This document shows, piece by piece, positions 8,279 through 17,976 of a stretch of 64,000 bases of DNA (its first letter is position 1; the number at the start of each line of letters is the position of its first letter). Source of the DNA: Erysipelothrix urinaevulpis (GTDB lineage Bacteria; Bacillota_I; Bacilli_A; Erysipelotrichales; Erysipelotrichaceae); contig NZ_WTTB01000002.1 of NCBI RefSeq assembly GCF_009828835.1, forward strand, positions 186,001 to 250,000, in the 5' to 3' direction. The translations under genes were made by a program, and so were the position numbers. The notes under the pieces were generated by a model that was not told the origin of the DNA, did no database searches, and saw only the letters and a list, made by a program, of their open reading frames with translations.

Positions 8279-9622
8279 ATGCAAGTTAAAAGAAATACAA
8301 TACAAAAAAAAGCAATCTTAGCACTCGTTTTACTTGGTGTGTTAGTGATTGGTCTTGGGGTACTTTACAAAGTTACACGTTACCCAAGCGAACTTACTCA
8401 AGTGAGCCTTGAAAACAAAACAGTCGGAAGTCACGAGCAAGTGAAAGAAAAAAATGACACGATGATTAAAGTTTATCATTATCCGAAAACAAGTGTTAAG
8501 TCGTTGAATCAATGGATTGAGAACGAACACAAACATAATGATGAAATGATGAGTAAACTAAAAAAAGCTGAGCAAGCCCATCTGGTTAAACAAGATTATT
8601 CAATTAAAGAAACAGATGATTACCTCAGTGTCGCTCTTATTCTCAATGTTGATGGTAAACCACAAAAACAAACACAGCGAACCTTTTCAAAGAAAGATGA
8701 TACCATGCTTCCTATTGGTGCCTTATTCAATGATACAGGACAAAACATTATCAGCTCACTTCTAAGAAATAACTACAAACAAGAAAAAATGAGCCGAAAT
8801 GATTATCTTCAAACCTATTCTGCTGCAGAATTCAAAGATTTCTACATTGACGAAGAGACAATCAAAACAATGCATGCTGGACAAACCTTTGATCTACCAC
8901 TCAAAGAAACATTAACGTACTTAAAAAACAATATTGGAAAGCACACAGTCAGTAAAGAACCAACACCTTCCGTCTACCTTGATGCTGGTGTAGATCCTGA
9001 TAAGAAACTGGTCGCTTTTACATTTGATGATGGACCGCATTGGGAAGTTACTGAGAAAATTATGGATACCTTAGAAAAATATGATGGCCAAGGAACATTC
9101 TTTATGGTTGGTCAACGCGTTGAAGAGTCGAAAGATTACCCAAGAATCGTAAAGTCTGTTCTTGATCGGGGCCATCAACTTGCCAATCATTCTTATAGCC
9201 ACGAAAACTTTAACTCCCTGGAGAAAAAACCATTAAATGAACAAATTGATAAAACCAATGATATTTTTTATAAAGCAACTGGTTATAAAGGTCCTTACAT
9301 GGTTAGACCACCCTATGGGAATGCTAATGAATTTGTTCGTAACAATACAAATTCAGTCTTTGTCAATTGGTCTGTCGATACATTAGACTGGCAATCTCGA
9401 AATAAAAATGCGATTTGTAATGAAATCCAAAAACAAAGTCACGATGGTGCAATCATCTTAATTCATGACCTTTATGAAACAAGCTATGAAGGATTTGAAT
9501 GCGGTATTAAAAAATTGGCTGATGAAGGCTACACCTTCGTCACTGTTGAAGAACTATTCAAAGCCCGAGGCATTCAATACGAAACAGGAGAAATTTATAC
9601 TTGGGGTCCAAAAGCAAATTAA
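8279..9622 (+). CDS. Membrane-anchored polysaccharide deacetylase (PgdA-like)
   Basis: A 447-residue protein with an N-terminal membrane anchor or signal (about residues 11-28), an extracellular middle region of ~200 residues, and a C-terminal NodB-type carbohydrate esterase 4 domain (about 240-430). The catalytic motifs are intact: TFDDG, the metal-binding NHSYSH, RPPYG, DTLDW and LIHDLY. Such enzymes remove acetyl groups from peptidoglycan GlcNAc and give lysozyme resistance, which is the likely role here; the substrate cannot be read from sequence. It is a single-gene unit with its own promoter and terminator, on the strand opposite its neighbours. Confidence 0.88.
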   Translation: MQVKRNTIQKKAILALVLLGVLVIGLGVLYKVTRYPSELTQVSLENKTVGSHEQVKEKNDTMIKVYHYPKTSVKSLNQWIENEHKHNDEMMSKLKKAEQAHLVKQDYSIKETDDYLSVALILNVDGKPQKQTQRTFSKKDDTMLPIGALFNDTGQNIISSLLRNNYKQEKMSRNDYLQTYSAAEFKDFYIDEETIKTMHAGQTFDLPLKETLTYLKNNIGKHTVSKEPTPSVYLDAGVDPDKKLVAFTFDDGPHWEVTEKIMDTLEKYDGQGTFFMVGQRVEESKDYPRIVKSVLDRGHQLANHSYSHENFNSLEKKPLNEQIDKTNDIFYKATGYKGPYMVRPPYGNANEFVRNNTNSVFVNWSVDTLDWQSRNKNAICNEIQKQSHDGAIILIHDLYETSYEGFECGIKKLADEGYTFVTVEELFKARGIQYETGEIYTWGPKAN

Positions 9623-9650
9623 AACACAATCCATTCGATTGTGTTTTTTT
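9621..9650 (+). terminator. Terminator of the deacetylase gene
   Basis: An 11-bp stem (AAAACACAATC / GATTGTGTTTT, loop CATTC) is followed by a T-run, just after the stop codon. The A-run on its other side means it could also stop transcripts from the exporter genes. Confidence 0.85.
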
Positions 9651-9673
9651 ATTTCTAGCCTATAAAAAAATTC

Positions 9674-10309
9674 TTAACGGATGTGGATGACCTTATCAGC
9701 ATTCGCAATAACTTCTGGATCATGGGTAGCAACGATAATTGTTTTGCCTTGCTCTTTCATTTTATTCAGATGTTGAATCACCATCGTAGCATTGTCCTCA
9801 TCCAAACTTCCTGTTGGCTCATCACAAAGGATTACTTTGCTTTTTTTAATTAAGAGTCGGGCCAGCGCGATTCGTTGTTGTTCTCCACCTGAACACTGTG
9901 CAACTAATTTCTTTTCAAACCCATTCAACCCGACATCATTCAGTGCTTTTTCAATCAGAGCTGCTTTCTTTTTACGATTTGTTTTTTCCATAAAAGCAAC
10001 ACTTAGATTCTTTTCAACAGTTTGCTCATTGATTAAAGCAAAATTTTGAAATAAATAACCAATTTCATTTCTAAGAATTCGAACCGCTTTTTTGCTAAAG
10101 GGCAAAGGAAGTTCACGTCCTTCAAATAAGATAATGCCACCATCGTATTCCTCAAGCATGCCAATAATATTTAGAAGTGTACTTTTACCACTTCCAGATT
10201 GCCCAGTAATCACCGTAAAGGAATTTTGAGTGATTGTGGCTGAAAAATCATCAAATATTTTGATGTTTCCATAACTTTTATTAAGCTCTTTTATTTCAAA
10301 CACTTTCAT
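9674..10309 (-). CDS. ABC transporter ATPase of a bacteriocin-type exporter
   Basis: A 211-residue ABC ATPase with Walker A GQSGSGKSTLLN, signature CSGGEQQRIALAR and Walker B VILCDEPTGSLD followed by the H-loop (ATHDPE). It resembles the LolD/MacB-like group and, paired with its large membrane partner, the lactococcin-972-type exporter ATPases. The start is set at the ATG preceded by GGGGAG at 10309; an in-frame GTG 12 bases upstream is too close to that site. It begins 1 base after the membrane protein gene ends, so the two are coupled. Confidence 0.88.
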   Translation of the reverse strand: MKVFEIKELNKSYGNIKIFDDFSATITQNSFTVITGQSGSGKSTLLNIIGMLEEYDGGIILFEGRELPLPFSKKAVRILRNEIGYLFQNFALINEQTVEKNLSVAFMEKTNRKKKAALIEKALNDVGLNGFEKKLVAQCSGGEQQRIALARLLIKKSKVILCDEPTGSLDEDNATMVIQHLNKMKEQGKTIIVATHDPEVIANADKVIHIR

Positions 10310-10310
10310 T

Positions 10311-12437
10311 TTACTCCCCACCTTTCAAGCATTTCGTCACAATCTTACCTTGATCATTTTTCACATTCAACACGACAATCAAACCATCAATAAGTAACAA
10401 TATAACTATAACTGGCAATAGGTATTGCGAAAGAAACACTCCATCTACTTTTCCAATAAGCACTAATCCATAAATAATGGCAAAAACAGCGCCATAACCC
10501 AGTAACGTTGACACAACAATGGATCGATACCTTTCAAAAAAAGTTTTTCCGAAAATATAATCAATGGCGATTTTTTTAGAATTTTTCTCAAAAAAGAGAA
10601 AAACCGAGACGAGATTAAACGAAATAATGCCTACAAATGAAATAACAAATGCTTCTTTAAATCTTAACGAACTAATTTTAGAAAAGTTTTCTTGGCGGGT
10701 AATTGCATCTTCAATCGACCCTTTACGAACGGAAATACCATCATCAGCAAGTTCTGTAATTGTTTTGTCCATGACTTCATGTGATGAATAAAACATATTA
10801 AAGTTGTACTGGAAATCACTATCAAAGGATTGTTTAACATAGATAATCGGATTGACTATTTTTCCTAAATAACCATTAATATTGGGTAATGCGATAGGAT
10901 TTGAATATGTTTTTGACGACACTTCAGCACTAAAGGGTAACGTTTTATCTTTAAGTTCATTTGGGAAAAGAACTGTGTTTTCGTCCTTGAAATCATCTTT
11001 TGCAGAATATTGATGATCTGCATCATAAACCTCAAAATCTTCAAAAAAGTATGGATTGACCACAATATAGGGATATTGGGATTGAACCCCTTCACTTTCT
11101 TCCCTTAAAATATTCGAAATCCCCATTTCGTTGTACATCAAATAATCTTCGATGGAATAAGCTGCAATACGATTCTTATTAATAACTTCATAAAAAAGGT
11201 CGAGCTGTTGATTATATATAGTCGGATCTGCGCCAAAGTGGACAGTCTCAATCATTGCAGCCGCTTTATAGTCTGGATAGTCATCAAATCCTTCAATGTT
11301 TTCTTTCGATGTCTTCATAATTCCTGCTGAATTGATCAAAGGAACAATCAAACTAACAATTAATCCAATCTTAATAACCTGAAATAGAACTGAAAAGATT
11401 GACAAGACTTGTCTTTTTTTAAAATAATAATATTTAAATAAAAGGAGCATCGAAGCATTGAAACCATAAAGTCCTAAAGGTATCAACACTAATAATAAGG
11501 CATAACGGTGACTAAACGAAGCGATGAATCGGCTGAATAGATTGTCGTGAAAATAAATAGAACTAAGGTGCAGGACAAGTAAAAAGAAAAGGATCAACAA
11601 AAAAAAGAACCATGAATCTTTCAAAAAAACTTTATTCAAAACTTCAAAATTTGTAGCACCTAGTTGTCTTAGCATTAATATTTCTTTTTGTCTTTTTATG
11701 AAGGTAATGACACTGATAATCAACAGTCCTGAACTAAAAATAAGAACAAGTCCACGAAGATTACCAAGAACATTCATCGTCCAATCTCGACTTGTTAGAC
11801 TAAATTCCATCTCATTGTCAAACACATTCAAAGTTAGGTCATCTCTTCCAAAATTAAAGTTTTCGAGCACGAGTTCACTGACTGACTCCAAAGTTTCAAG
11901 TTCATTCACAACCCTTAAAATAATCATGTCGCTAGTTTCTGTATAGTAGTCATTGATGGATTCTTCTGAATAAATTCTTAACGGCATTTGTTCACTACCA
12001 TCTAAATTATAATATGATTTATCAAGATATTTGACGAGTCTACATCGGTTTTTTTCGTTTAAATCGTTACAGATGAAATCAAAATCCAAGGCTGTTCCTT
12101 CCACAAATTCAAGTCCTTTTGTTAAATCAAGGGTGTCATTGAGAATAAAAAAATCAATCCTTGTGTTCAATGAATTCGTTTGAAAATTCTCCTTGAGTAT
12201 ATATCCATCCAGTTGATATCTTTTTAAAAACTTTTGAGAATAATCAACCGCCTCCCTAGTAGACGAGAATTCACTCGTATCCACCTTTACTTCAATAATC
12301 GAGTGTGATCCTTCATGAACAAAAGCCATTCCCGGTACGAGCACTTCCAAATAGTAATCATTATTAAACGCATTATAAGATTGATAAAAAATAAAAAAAG
12401 ACAATACTATCAAAAATACTTGTGACAATCGCTTCAC
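10311..12437 (-). CDS. Bacteriocin-associated integral membrane protein (DUF1430-like permease)
   Basis: A 708-residue membrane protein. It has one N-terminal membrane segment, a ~200-residue extracellular region, about four segments around residues 225-375 (including VFLKDSWFFFLLILFFLL), a second extracellular region, and three segments near the C-terminus. The FtsX/MacB-like R-x-L-G-A motif appears as LRQLGATNFE. Size, topology and the paired ATPase match the 7-TM proteins of lactococcin-972-type loci, which export or give immunity to a small bacteriocin. The start is a GTG 9 bases after an AGGGGGG ribosome binding site. No precursor peptide gene was recognised nearby, so the substrate is unknown. 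Confidence 0.75.
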   Translation of the reverse strand: MKRLSQVFLIVLSFFIFYQSYNAFNNDYYLEVLVPGMAFVHEGSHSIIEVKVDTSEFSSTREAVDYSQKFLKRYQLDGYILKENFQTNSLNTRIDFFILNDTLDLTKGLEFVEGTALDFDFICNDLNEKNRCRLVKYLDKSYYNLDGSEQMPLRIYSEESINDYYTETSDMIILRVVNELETLESVSELVLENFNFGRDDLTLNVFDNEMEFSLTSRDWTMNVLGNLRGLVLIFSSGLLIISVITFIKRQKEILMLRQLGATNFEVLNKVFLKDSWFFFLLILFFLLVLHLSSIYFHDNLFSRFIASFSHRYALLLVLIPLGLYGFNASMLLLFKYYYFKKRQVLSIFSVLFQVIKIGLIVSLIVPLINSAGIMKTSKENIEGFDDYPDYKAAAMIETVHFGADPTIYNQQLDLFYEVINKNRIAAYSIEDYLMYNEMGISNILREESEGVQSQYPYIVVNPYFFEDFEVYDADHQYSAKDDFKDENTVLFPNELKDKTLPFSAEVSSKTYSNPIALPNINGYLGKIVNPIIYVKQSFDSDFQYNFNMFYSSHEVMDKTITELADDGISVRKGSIEDAITRQENFSKISSLRFKEAFVISFVGIISFNLVSVFLFFEKNSKKIAIDYIFGKTFFERYRSIVVSTLLGYGAVFAIIYGLVLIGKVDGVFLSQYLLPVIVILLLIDGLIVVLNVKNDQGKIVTKCLKGGE

Positions 12438-12690
12438 TAAGGCATCCCCCCTTTTTTTCTTTAAATATATTCTTCCAACCCTTCACATTGACTCAGCCAC
12501 TTCATGTAAGCTAAACTTTTTTTTGGTTTTAAGCAACTTGTCGATTTTATATTTTTTTACCAGTTACATCTCTTATAAAGAATATCGTACAATCTATTTT
12601 TTATCTGATTTCGTAAAGTTAGCACTAAAATGAATTACATTCTTTTTTTATCGATGTTTTTTGTTGATTATTTTCCTTGGCTTCTAATTT
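12438..12690 (-). other. Long AT-rich leader upstream of the exporter genes
   Basis: About 250 transcribed bases separate the promoter at 12697-12725 from the permease GTG. They hold no gene of normal size. The only short frame of note is a 14-codon one at 12461-12505 (ATG start, weak ribosome binding site) reading MKWLSQCEGLEEYI. Homopolymer A runs are frequent. I cannot assign a function. Confidence 0.4.
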
Positions 12691-12696
12691 TAATAT

Positions 12697-12725
12697 ATAG
12701 TATCAATTTATAATTTAGTTGTCAA
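12697..12725 (-). promoter_or_regulatory. Promoter of the bacteriocin-type exporter operon
   Basis: On the minus strand a consensus TTGACA (12720-12725) lies 17 bases from TACTAT (12697-12702). Transcription would start near 12690, far upstream of the permease gene. Confidence 0.75.
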
Positions 12726-12782
12726 TTCACGGTGTTACCATAATTTCAAAATGAAAATCGGAAGCGTCGGGATTGATAGACA

Positions 12783-12812
12783 TTAAAAGGCTACTCATTT
12801 GAATAGCCTTTA
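12783..12812 (-). terminator. Terminator after the two-component system
   Basis: Stem AAAGGCTA / TAGCCTTT with a ~10-base loop, followed by TTTTAATG on the minus strand. It lies 26 bases after the histidine kinase stop and separates that operon from the exporter promoter. Confidence 0.7.
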
Positions 12813-12837
12813 GGATTATATTTTCGCATTCACAAAC

Positions 12838-14229
12838 TCAAGTTTTTTTGCACTTTTCAAGAGTGTAAAAGAAACAAGCACCCTCACCTTTTTGAGATTC
12901 TACACCATAATCAGATCCATTCGCACTACAAATCGCTTTAACGATGGATAGACCTAAACCACTTTGTGCTGATGAACGTTGATAGTTTTTATCGATTTTA
13001 AAATAACGATCCCACAAATGGGCTTTTTCATACTCATCAAGTCCTTCACCATAGTCTTTGACGTTAACCTTTAATTTGTTGTTTTCAATTTCTTCAACAA
13101 CAATATCGATTTTCTTTGTTTGGGAAGCATATTTGATCGCATTACTGATGAAATTATAGAGCACTTGCCCCATTTTAACTTGATCAGCATAGACACAATG
13201 CTTCTTAGAACATGAAATGTTTATGCGCCAATCATCAAGTTGAAACAAGTCAACAGTATGTTCAATATTATCCAAAAGATTATAATTAGTTTTATTAATT
13301 TCATACATTTTTGATTCATATTTCGATAAGGTAAGCATGTCATTCACCAAGAGTTCTAAGTGATTGACTTCATCTAAAATCACATTTAAATGTTCTTCTC
13401 TTTTTTCTTTATGATCACCTGAAATATCTTTAATCATCTCCGCATACGCTTTAATCATTGTAAGCGGAGTTTTATAGTCATGACTAACATTCGCAATTAA
13501 ATCACGGCGCAAATCATTTGTTTTTTTGAATTCGGATGTAGCATAATTAAGCGTTTGTGCTAGAGAATCCATTTCATGGATCCCTTGCCCTTCAAATTCA
13601 ACATCGAAATCACCTTTCGCTAAATTATGAGCAGAAGCATTAAGACGTTCGATTGGTTTTGATAAATGTCTTGATAGTAAAAATGATACCAAGGTCGCCA
13701 TACTAAAAACAATGAACGCTAATAAGGCGAATTGGCGACGAATCACAAAGACCGTTGAGTCCAGTAATTCTAAGGGTGAATTAATGAAAATGTAGTACGT
13801 CCCACTTTCACTGACAACCTCTTTGCCGTAAAAATACATCCCTTGTTCAAAGATATCTGAGCTGAATCGAATTGAGAACTGTGATGTCGGCGCTTCTTGA
13901 GCCATCAATATATACTCAAGAACTGATTGAGTTGGCAAACTGTTCAAGATACAGACAAGCGACCCACTGGATGTCATCAAGATTTCACCTTCACTTGAGT
14001 AAATACTTCCACACATGTTTTCTTTCGACAACATTTTTGTTAATCGCTCTGGATCTTCGAGTGCTTTTGGATTTTGAAGCCACCGTTCAATCTCTAGTCC
14101 TTTTTGACTGATAACCTGAGTTCGATTTCTTTCGTAATATGGACGGATAAATGATATCTGTAACATCCACAATGACAAAAGTGTGATTCCAGTTAATAAC
14201 ATGAAATAGAACCACACTCGAAAGGTCAT
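12838..14229 (-). CDS. Membrane sensor histidine kinase
   Basis: A HAMP-type histidine kinase of ~463 residues. It has a first membrane segment near residues 7-23, an extracellular sensor of ~130 residues, a second membrane segment, a HAMP linker (LSRHLSKPIERLN), then the H-box NVSHDYKTPLTM, the N-box FISNAIKYA and G-boxes KDYGEGLD and GLGLSIVKA. The open frame extends to a GTG at 14268 inside the response regulator. The ATG at 14229, five bases after the regulator stop, fits better because the N-terminus then begins directly before the membrane segment. It pairs with the response regulator upstream. The signal sensed is unknown. Confidence 0.9.
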   Translation of the reverse strand: MTFRVWFYFMLLTGITLLSLWMLQISFIRPYYERNRTQVISQKGLEIERWLQNPKALEDPERLTKMLSKENMCGSIYSSEGEILMTSSGSLVCILNSLPTQSVLEYILMAQEAPTSQFSIRFSSDIFEQGMYFYGKEVVSESGTYYIFINSPLELLDSTVFVIRRQFALLAFIVFSMATLVSFLLSRHLSKPIERLNASAHNLAKGDFDVEFEGQGIHEMDSLAQTLNYATSEFKKTNDLRRDLIANVSHDYKTPLTMIKAYAEMIKDISGDHKEKREEHLNVILDEVNHLELLVNDMLTLSKYESKMYEINKTNYNLLDNIEHTVDLFQLDDWRINISCSKKHCVYADQVKMGQVLYNFISNAIKYASQTKKIDIVVEEIENNKLKVNVKDYGEGLDEYEKAHLWDRYFKIDKNYQRSSAQSGLGLSIVKAICSANGSDYGVESQKGEGACFFYTLEKCKKT

Positions 14230-14233
14230 ACTT

Positions 14234-14902
14234 TTAGTTTTCAACTTCAAATTTATAACCTGTACCACGTACTGTGACTATAAACTTACGATACACTCCT
14301 AAATTTTGCCTTAACATTTTTATGTGTGTATCAACTGTACGATAGTCCCCATAATAATTATAATTCCAAACTCTATCGAGAAGAACTTCTCGAGATAATG
14401 CTTGATTTTCATGTTGGATTAGAAAAACAAGTAAATCAAACTCTTTCGGAGTCAAATTAACCCGTTCATCATCCACACTCACACTACGTCCCGTAATATC
14501 GACATGCAAGCCTTCAAATTGATAGAAACTATGTTTGACGCCTTTGGCACGTTCAGCAACAGCCTTAATTCTAGCCATTAATTCTTTTGGAGAAAACGGC
14601 TTGGTAACATAGTCATCAACACCCAAATCAAATCCGAATAACTTATCGAACTCTTCTTGACGCGCCGAGAGCAGAATAATTGGAACTTCTGAAAATTCGC
14701 GAATCTTTTGGACCGCTGTGAATCCATCCATTCGTGGCATCATTATATCTAAAACAACGGCATGATAGTAATTATTTCTGATTAAGTGAAGCGCTTCTTC
14801 ACCATCAGCCGCTTCATCACATTCCATGTTTGATGCTTTCGCGTATTCTTTAACAACTTCTCTTATCTTTACTTCATCATCAACAATTAGAAACTTGACC
14901 AT
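14234..14902 (-). CDS. OmpR-family response regulator
   Basis: A 222-residue regulator with a receiver domain (acidic pair in VDDE, phospho-acceptor Asp52 in VVLDIMMP, Lys in KPFSPKEL) and a C-terminal winged-helix DNA-binding domain (RTVDTHIKMLRQ, ending VRGTGYKFEVEN). It lies 20 bases downstream of dnaE with no terminator between, so it is probably read from the dnaE transcript as well. The partner kinase follows at once. Confidence 0.94.
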   Translation of the reverse strand: MVKFLIVDDEVKIREVVKEYAKASNMECDEAADGEEALHLIRNNYYHAVVLDIMMPRMDGFTAVQKIREFSEVPIILLSARQEEFDKLFGFDLGVDDYVTKPFSPKELMARIKAVAERAKGVKHSFYQFEGLHVDITGRSVSVDDERVNLTPKEFDLLVFLIQHENQALSREVLLDRVWNYNYYGDYRTVDTHIKMLRQNLGVYRKFIVTVRGTGYKFEVEN

Positions 14903-14922
14903 AAAATCATCCTTTCAGCTTA

Positions 14923-17900
14923 TTATTCAAAGCGATATAAATCTTCTAATATTATTTTACCACGTTCTCTCATGCTTGCCTTCACATATATTATAGCACC
15001 AATTTCAATTTGTTCCTCAACCCGAGCATAAAGATTCGGAAATACGATTGCATCTAAATCGCCACTTGCATCACTAAGCTTTAAAAATGCCATCTGATCC
15101 CCTTTTTTTGTTTTATGCTTTTTAATCGTATCCACCATCGCAATTACCTTGTAACGACGATGACCTTCTTGAATTTGATTCAATTCATCTGTCCGGTGTT
15201 TTTCTTGCAAGTGACGTGTCGGATGATCGCTTAAATAAAACCCAAGAACGTCTTTTTCATGTTCAAGTAACTGGTGAGGATTTTCATCAATTTTCTTGAA
15301 AATCGGTTCACTCACAAGCGAACGGTCGAGAATAAAATTGCCACCTTTATTAACTTTTATCAAGGATGAATAAGTTAATGCCTCATCTAAATTTTCTTGA
15401 AGCGCCACTCGACTTTGATTAAAACAATCCAGTGCCCCACCCTGAATCAATGAAATAAATTGACGATTTGACACATTTAATAAATTTAACCGACTGATTG
15501 CATCGTAATAAGATTTAAAATCGCCATTTTCTCTTTCCTTTGCAATAATCTGACTCGACCTTAGACTAATACCTTTGATAAGTGTCAGTGGTAAAACCAA
15601 ACATTCATCAATCAATTCATAACGATGGGTACTTATTTGAATCGAAGGATTGATGACTTTTATTGATCGCGCTTTGCATTCATTCAAATATTGCGCAGTT
15701 TTACTGGAAGAAGCTTGGACAGAATTTAAAAGATATTGATAGAATTGCAATGGATAATGAGTTTTTAAATAAGCCATTTGATAAGCAATGTTGGCATAAG
15801 CAACTGAATGAGATTTATTAAAACCATAATCAGCAAAACGCATAATAAGATCATAAACCTCAATCACAAGTTTTTCTTCATATCCTCGTTTTATTCCTTG
15901 TTCAATAAATTCAACCTTTAACGATGCTAATTCAACTGCATCTTTTTTACTCATCGCTTTGCGAAGAATATCAGCCTTTGCGAGAGAAAATCCTGCCATG
16001 ATTTGTGCAACTTGCATAATCTGTTCTTGATAAACTAAAATCCCATAGCTGCTTTCAGTCACAGTTTGAATATCTTCATGAATAATGGGGATTGCGCTTG
16101 GGTTTTTACGATTCTTTAAATACGTTGGAATGTTCTCCATAGGTCCGGGTCGATAAAGTGCAATTGCATCCACCAAATCAAGAAAACGGTAAGGTTTCAT
16201 ATCTTTTAATAATTGTGTCATTCCTTCTGATTCAAGTTGAAACAAGCCCAATGTTTCACCTCTTGATAATAATTCAAAAGTCTTTTGATCATCCATTGGA
16301 AGTCTTCCTAAATCAAATCCTGGAATGTCATTACAAATATTATCAATAATGCTTAGATTTCTAAGTCCCAAGAAATCTATTTTAATTAAACCAATTTCTT
16401 CAAGTCTTACCATATCATATTGTACTACAGAACCAACATTCTCATCGTGAAAATATGGTGCAAATTGATGAAGGGGTCGTGAAGATAAAACAATTCCAGC
16501 TGCATGTAAAGAAGTGTGTCGTGGCACGCCTTGAATTTTTAATGCAGTTTCATAGACTTTTTTTGACGTTGGTGATTCATTGATCAATCGTTGCAATACT
16601 TGACTTGATTCATAACTTTCCAACAAATTTTGGGAATGAATATGTTTGGTAATCTTATCAACTTGATGAATTGGCATTTGAAAAACTCTTGCGACATCCC
16701 TGAATGATTGTCTTGCTTTAAGCGTTCCGAATGTAACAATATGTGCAACATAATCATCACCGTATGTTTTACGAACATAGTCAATCACTTGGTCACGTTT
16801 ATCATCAGGAAAATCAATATCAATATCAGGCATCTCTTGACGACTTGGATTTAAAAAGCGTTCGAAATACAATCCAAATTCAAGTGGGTCCACTTCTGTG
16901 ATTCCCAAACAGTATGCAACAAGTGAGCCTGCTGAACTACCGCGCCCAGGGCCAACATAAATCCCTTCTTTTTTTGCATAGCGGATAATGTCATAAACAA
17001 TGAGAAAGTAATCCGAAAAATTCATCGATGTTATTATTTCTAACTCATGATTTAAACGTTGCGTATAAACGTCATCAAAGCGCCCATTCAGTCGTTTATT
17101 TAAACCTAACGACGCAAGCCGTTGAAGGTATAGATCTGAACCAACCTCTTTTGCAGGCTCAAAAACCGGGAGAGATGTTCTCAATGTTTTGATATCTAAA
17201 TCAACACTTTCAACAATCTCTTCGATCCCTTTCAACAATGATTCACCGTATAAATCTAACATCTCTTTTTTTGAGTAAAAATAGCGATTGGGTGCAGAAA
17301 CTAAATTTTTATCATCATAATGAGTCCCAGCCTTGATCGCATGAAGAACCCTTAATACCTCATGATCACCTTGGTTTTGATAATAAACTTTCGGGAGCGC
17401 TATGGCACTCATACCATATTGCTTGGCTAAATTAAGTAAAAACTCATTGTTTTTTCTAAAGTAATTTGATTCTTGGTGTGAGACCCCAAGGTAAATGTGG
17501 GGACATTGTGATTTTAACTTTACAAAGTATTCTTCTATTTTCTCATGCTCTTTATTCAGAAAAAAACCTTCGAATGGCCCCCCTTCTGTGAACACAATAA
17601 AAATAATATCATCGTGGTAAGCTTCTAACATTGACCACGTTATCGGGTTATTTTGGTGAAGTTGATAGGAGCATTCAATTAAACATTGATATCCTCGTTC
17701 ATTTTTAGCAATAATTTGTGAATCAAAATGCAAGTCATCATCAAGCATCGATATTTCCAGACCAAAAATAGGTTTAATTCCTTGCTTGTCACATTCACTT
17801 TGAAATTCCAAAGCAGAATATAAACCATGCCTCTCACTCAACCCTAAAGCAGTCATTCCGTTTTCTTTTGCTAATGAGACAAGTTCCTTGATACTCAAAG

Positions 17901-17946
17901 TTCCATTGAGCAATGAGTAATAAGAACGAGTACATAAATGTGTCAA
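14923..17946 (-). CDS. dnaE: DNA polymerase III alpha subunit (DnaE)
   Basis: A 1007-residue C-family polymerase, shorter than E. coli DnaE (1160) but within the Firmicutes DnaE range. Order: N-terminal PHP domain (MTHLCTRSYYSLLNGTLSI onward), palm with GPGRGSSAGSLVAYCLGI and the catalytic MPDIDIDFPDD (about residue 372), a fingers/HhH region, and a C-terminal OB domain (about 900-1000) ending in LEDLYRFE. It lacks the 3'-5' exonuclease domain of PolC. In low-GC Gram-positives DnaE usually extends primers on the lagging strand with PolC. A response regulator and kinase lie downstream without a terminator. Confidence 0.95.
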   Translation of the reverse strand: MTHLCTRSYYSLLNGTLSIKELVSLAKENGMTALGLSERHGLYSALEFQSECDKQGIKPIFGLEISMLDDDLHFDSQIIAKNERGYQCLIECSYQLHQNNPITWSMLEAYHDDIIFIVFTEGGPFEGFFLNKEHEKIEEYFVKLKSQCPHIYLGVSHQESNYFRKNNEFLLNLAKQYGMSAIALPKVYYQNQGDHEVLRVLHAIKAGTHYDDKNLVSAPNRYFYSKKEMLDLYGESLLKGIEEIVESVDLDIKTLRTSLPVFEPAKEVGSDLYLQRLASLGLNKRLNGRFDDVYTQRLNHELEIITSMNFSDYFLIVYDIIRYAKKEGIYVGPGRGSSAGSLVAYCLGITEVDPLEFGLYFERFLNPSRQEMPDIDIDFPDDKRDQVIDYVRKTYGDDYVAHIVTFGTLKARQSFRDVARVFQMPIHQVDKITKHIHSQNLLESYESSQVLQRLINESPTSKKVYETALKIQGVPRHTSLHAAGIVLSSRPLHQFAPYFHDENVGSVVQYDMVRLEEIGLIKIDFLGLRNLSIIDNICNDIPGFDLGRLPMDDQKTFELLSRGETLGLFQLESEGMTQLLKDMKPYRFLDLVDAIALYRPGPMENIPTYLKNRKNPSAIPIIHEDIQTVTESSYGILVYQEQIMQVAQIMAGFSLAKADILRKAMSKKDAVELASLKVEFIEQGIKRGYEEKLVIEVYDLIMRFADYGFNKSHSVAYANIAYQMAYLKTHYPLQFYQYLLNSVQASSSKTAQYLNECKARSIKVINPSIQISTHRYELIDECLVLPLTLIKGISLRSSQIIAKERENGDFKSYYDAISRLNLLNVSNRQFISLIQGGALDCFNQSRVALQENLDEALTYSSLIKVNKGGNFILDRSLVSEPIFKKIDENPHQLLEHEKDVLGFYLSDHPTRHLQEKHRTDELNQIQEGHRRYKVIAMVDTIKKHKTKKGDQMAFLKLSDASGDLDAIVFPNLYARVEEQIEIGAIIYVKASMRERGKIILEDLYRFE

Positions 17947-17976
17947 TTTGCTTCACCTCTTGTCTTCTATTATACA

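Noticed and set aside
12540-12700. AT-rich stretch as a possible insertion scar or replication origin
   Set aside because: No direct repeats, DnaA-box clusters or inverted terminal repeats; it reads as an ordinary leader and promoter.
14230-14268. Upstream GTG start for the histidine kinase
   Set aside because: It lies within the end of the response regulator and adds 13 residues before the membrane segment; the ATG at 14229 fits the stop spacing better.
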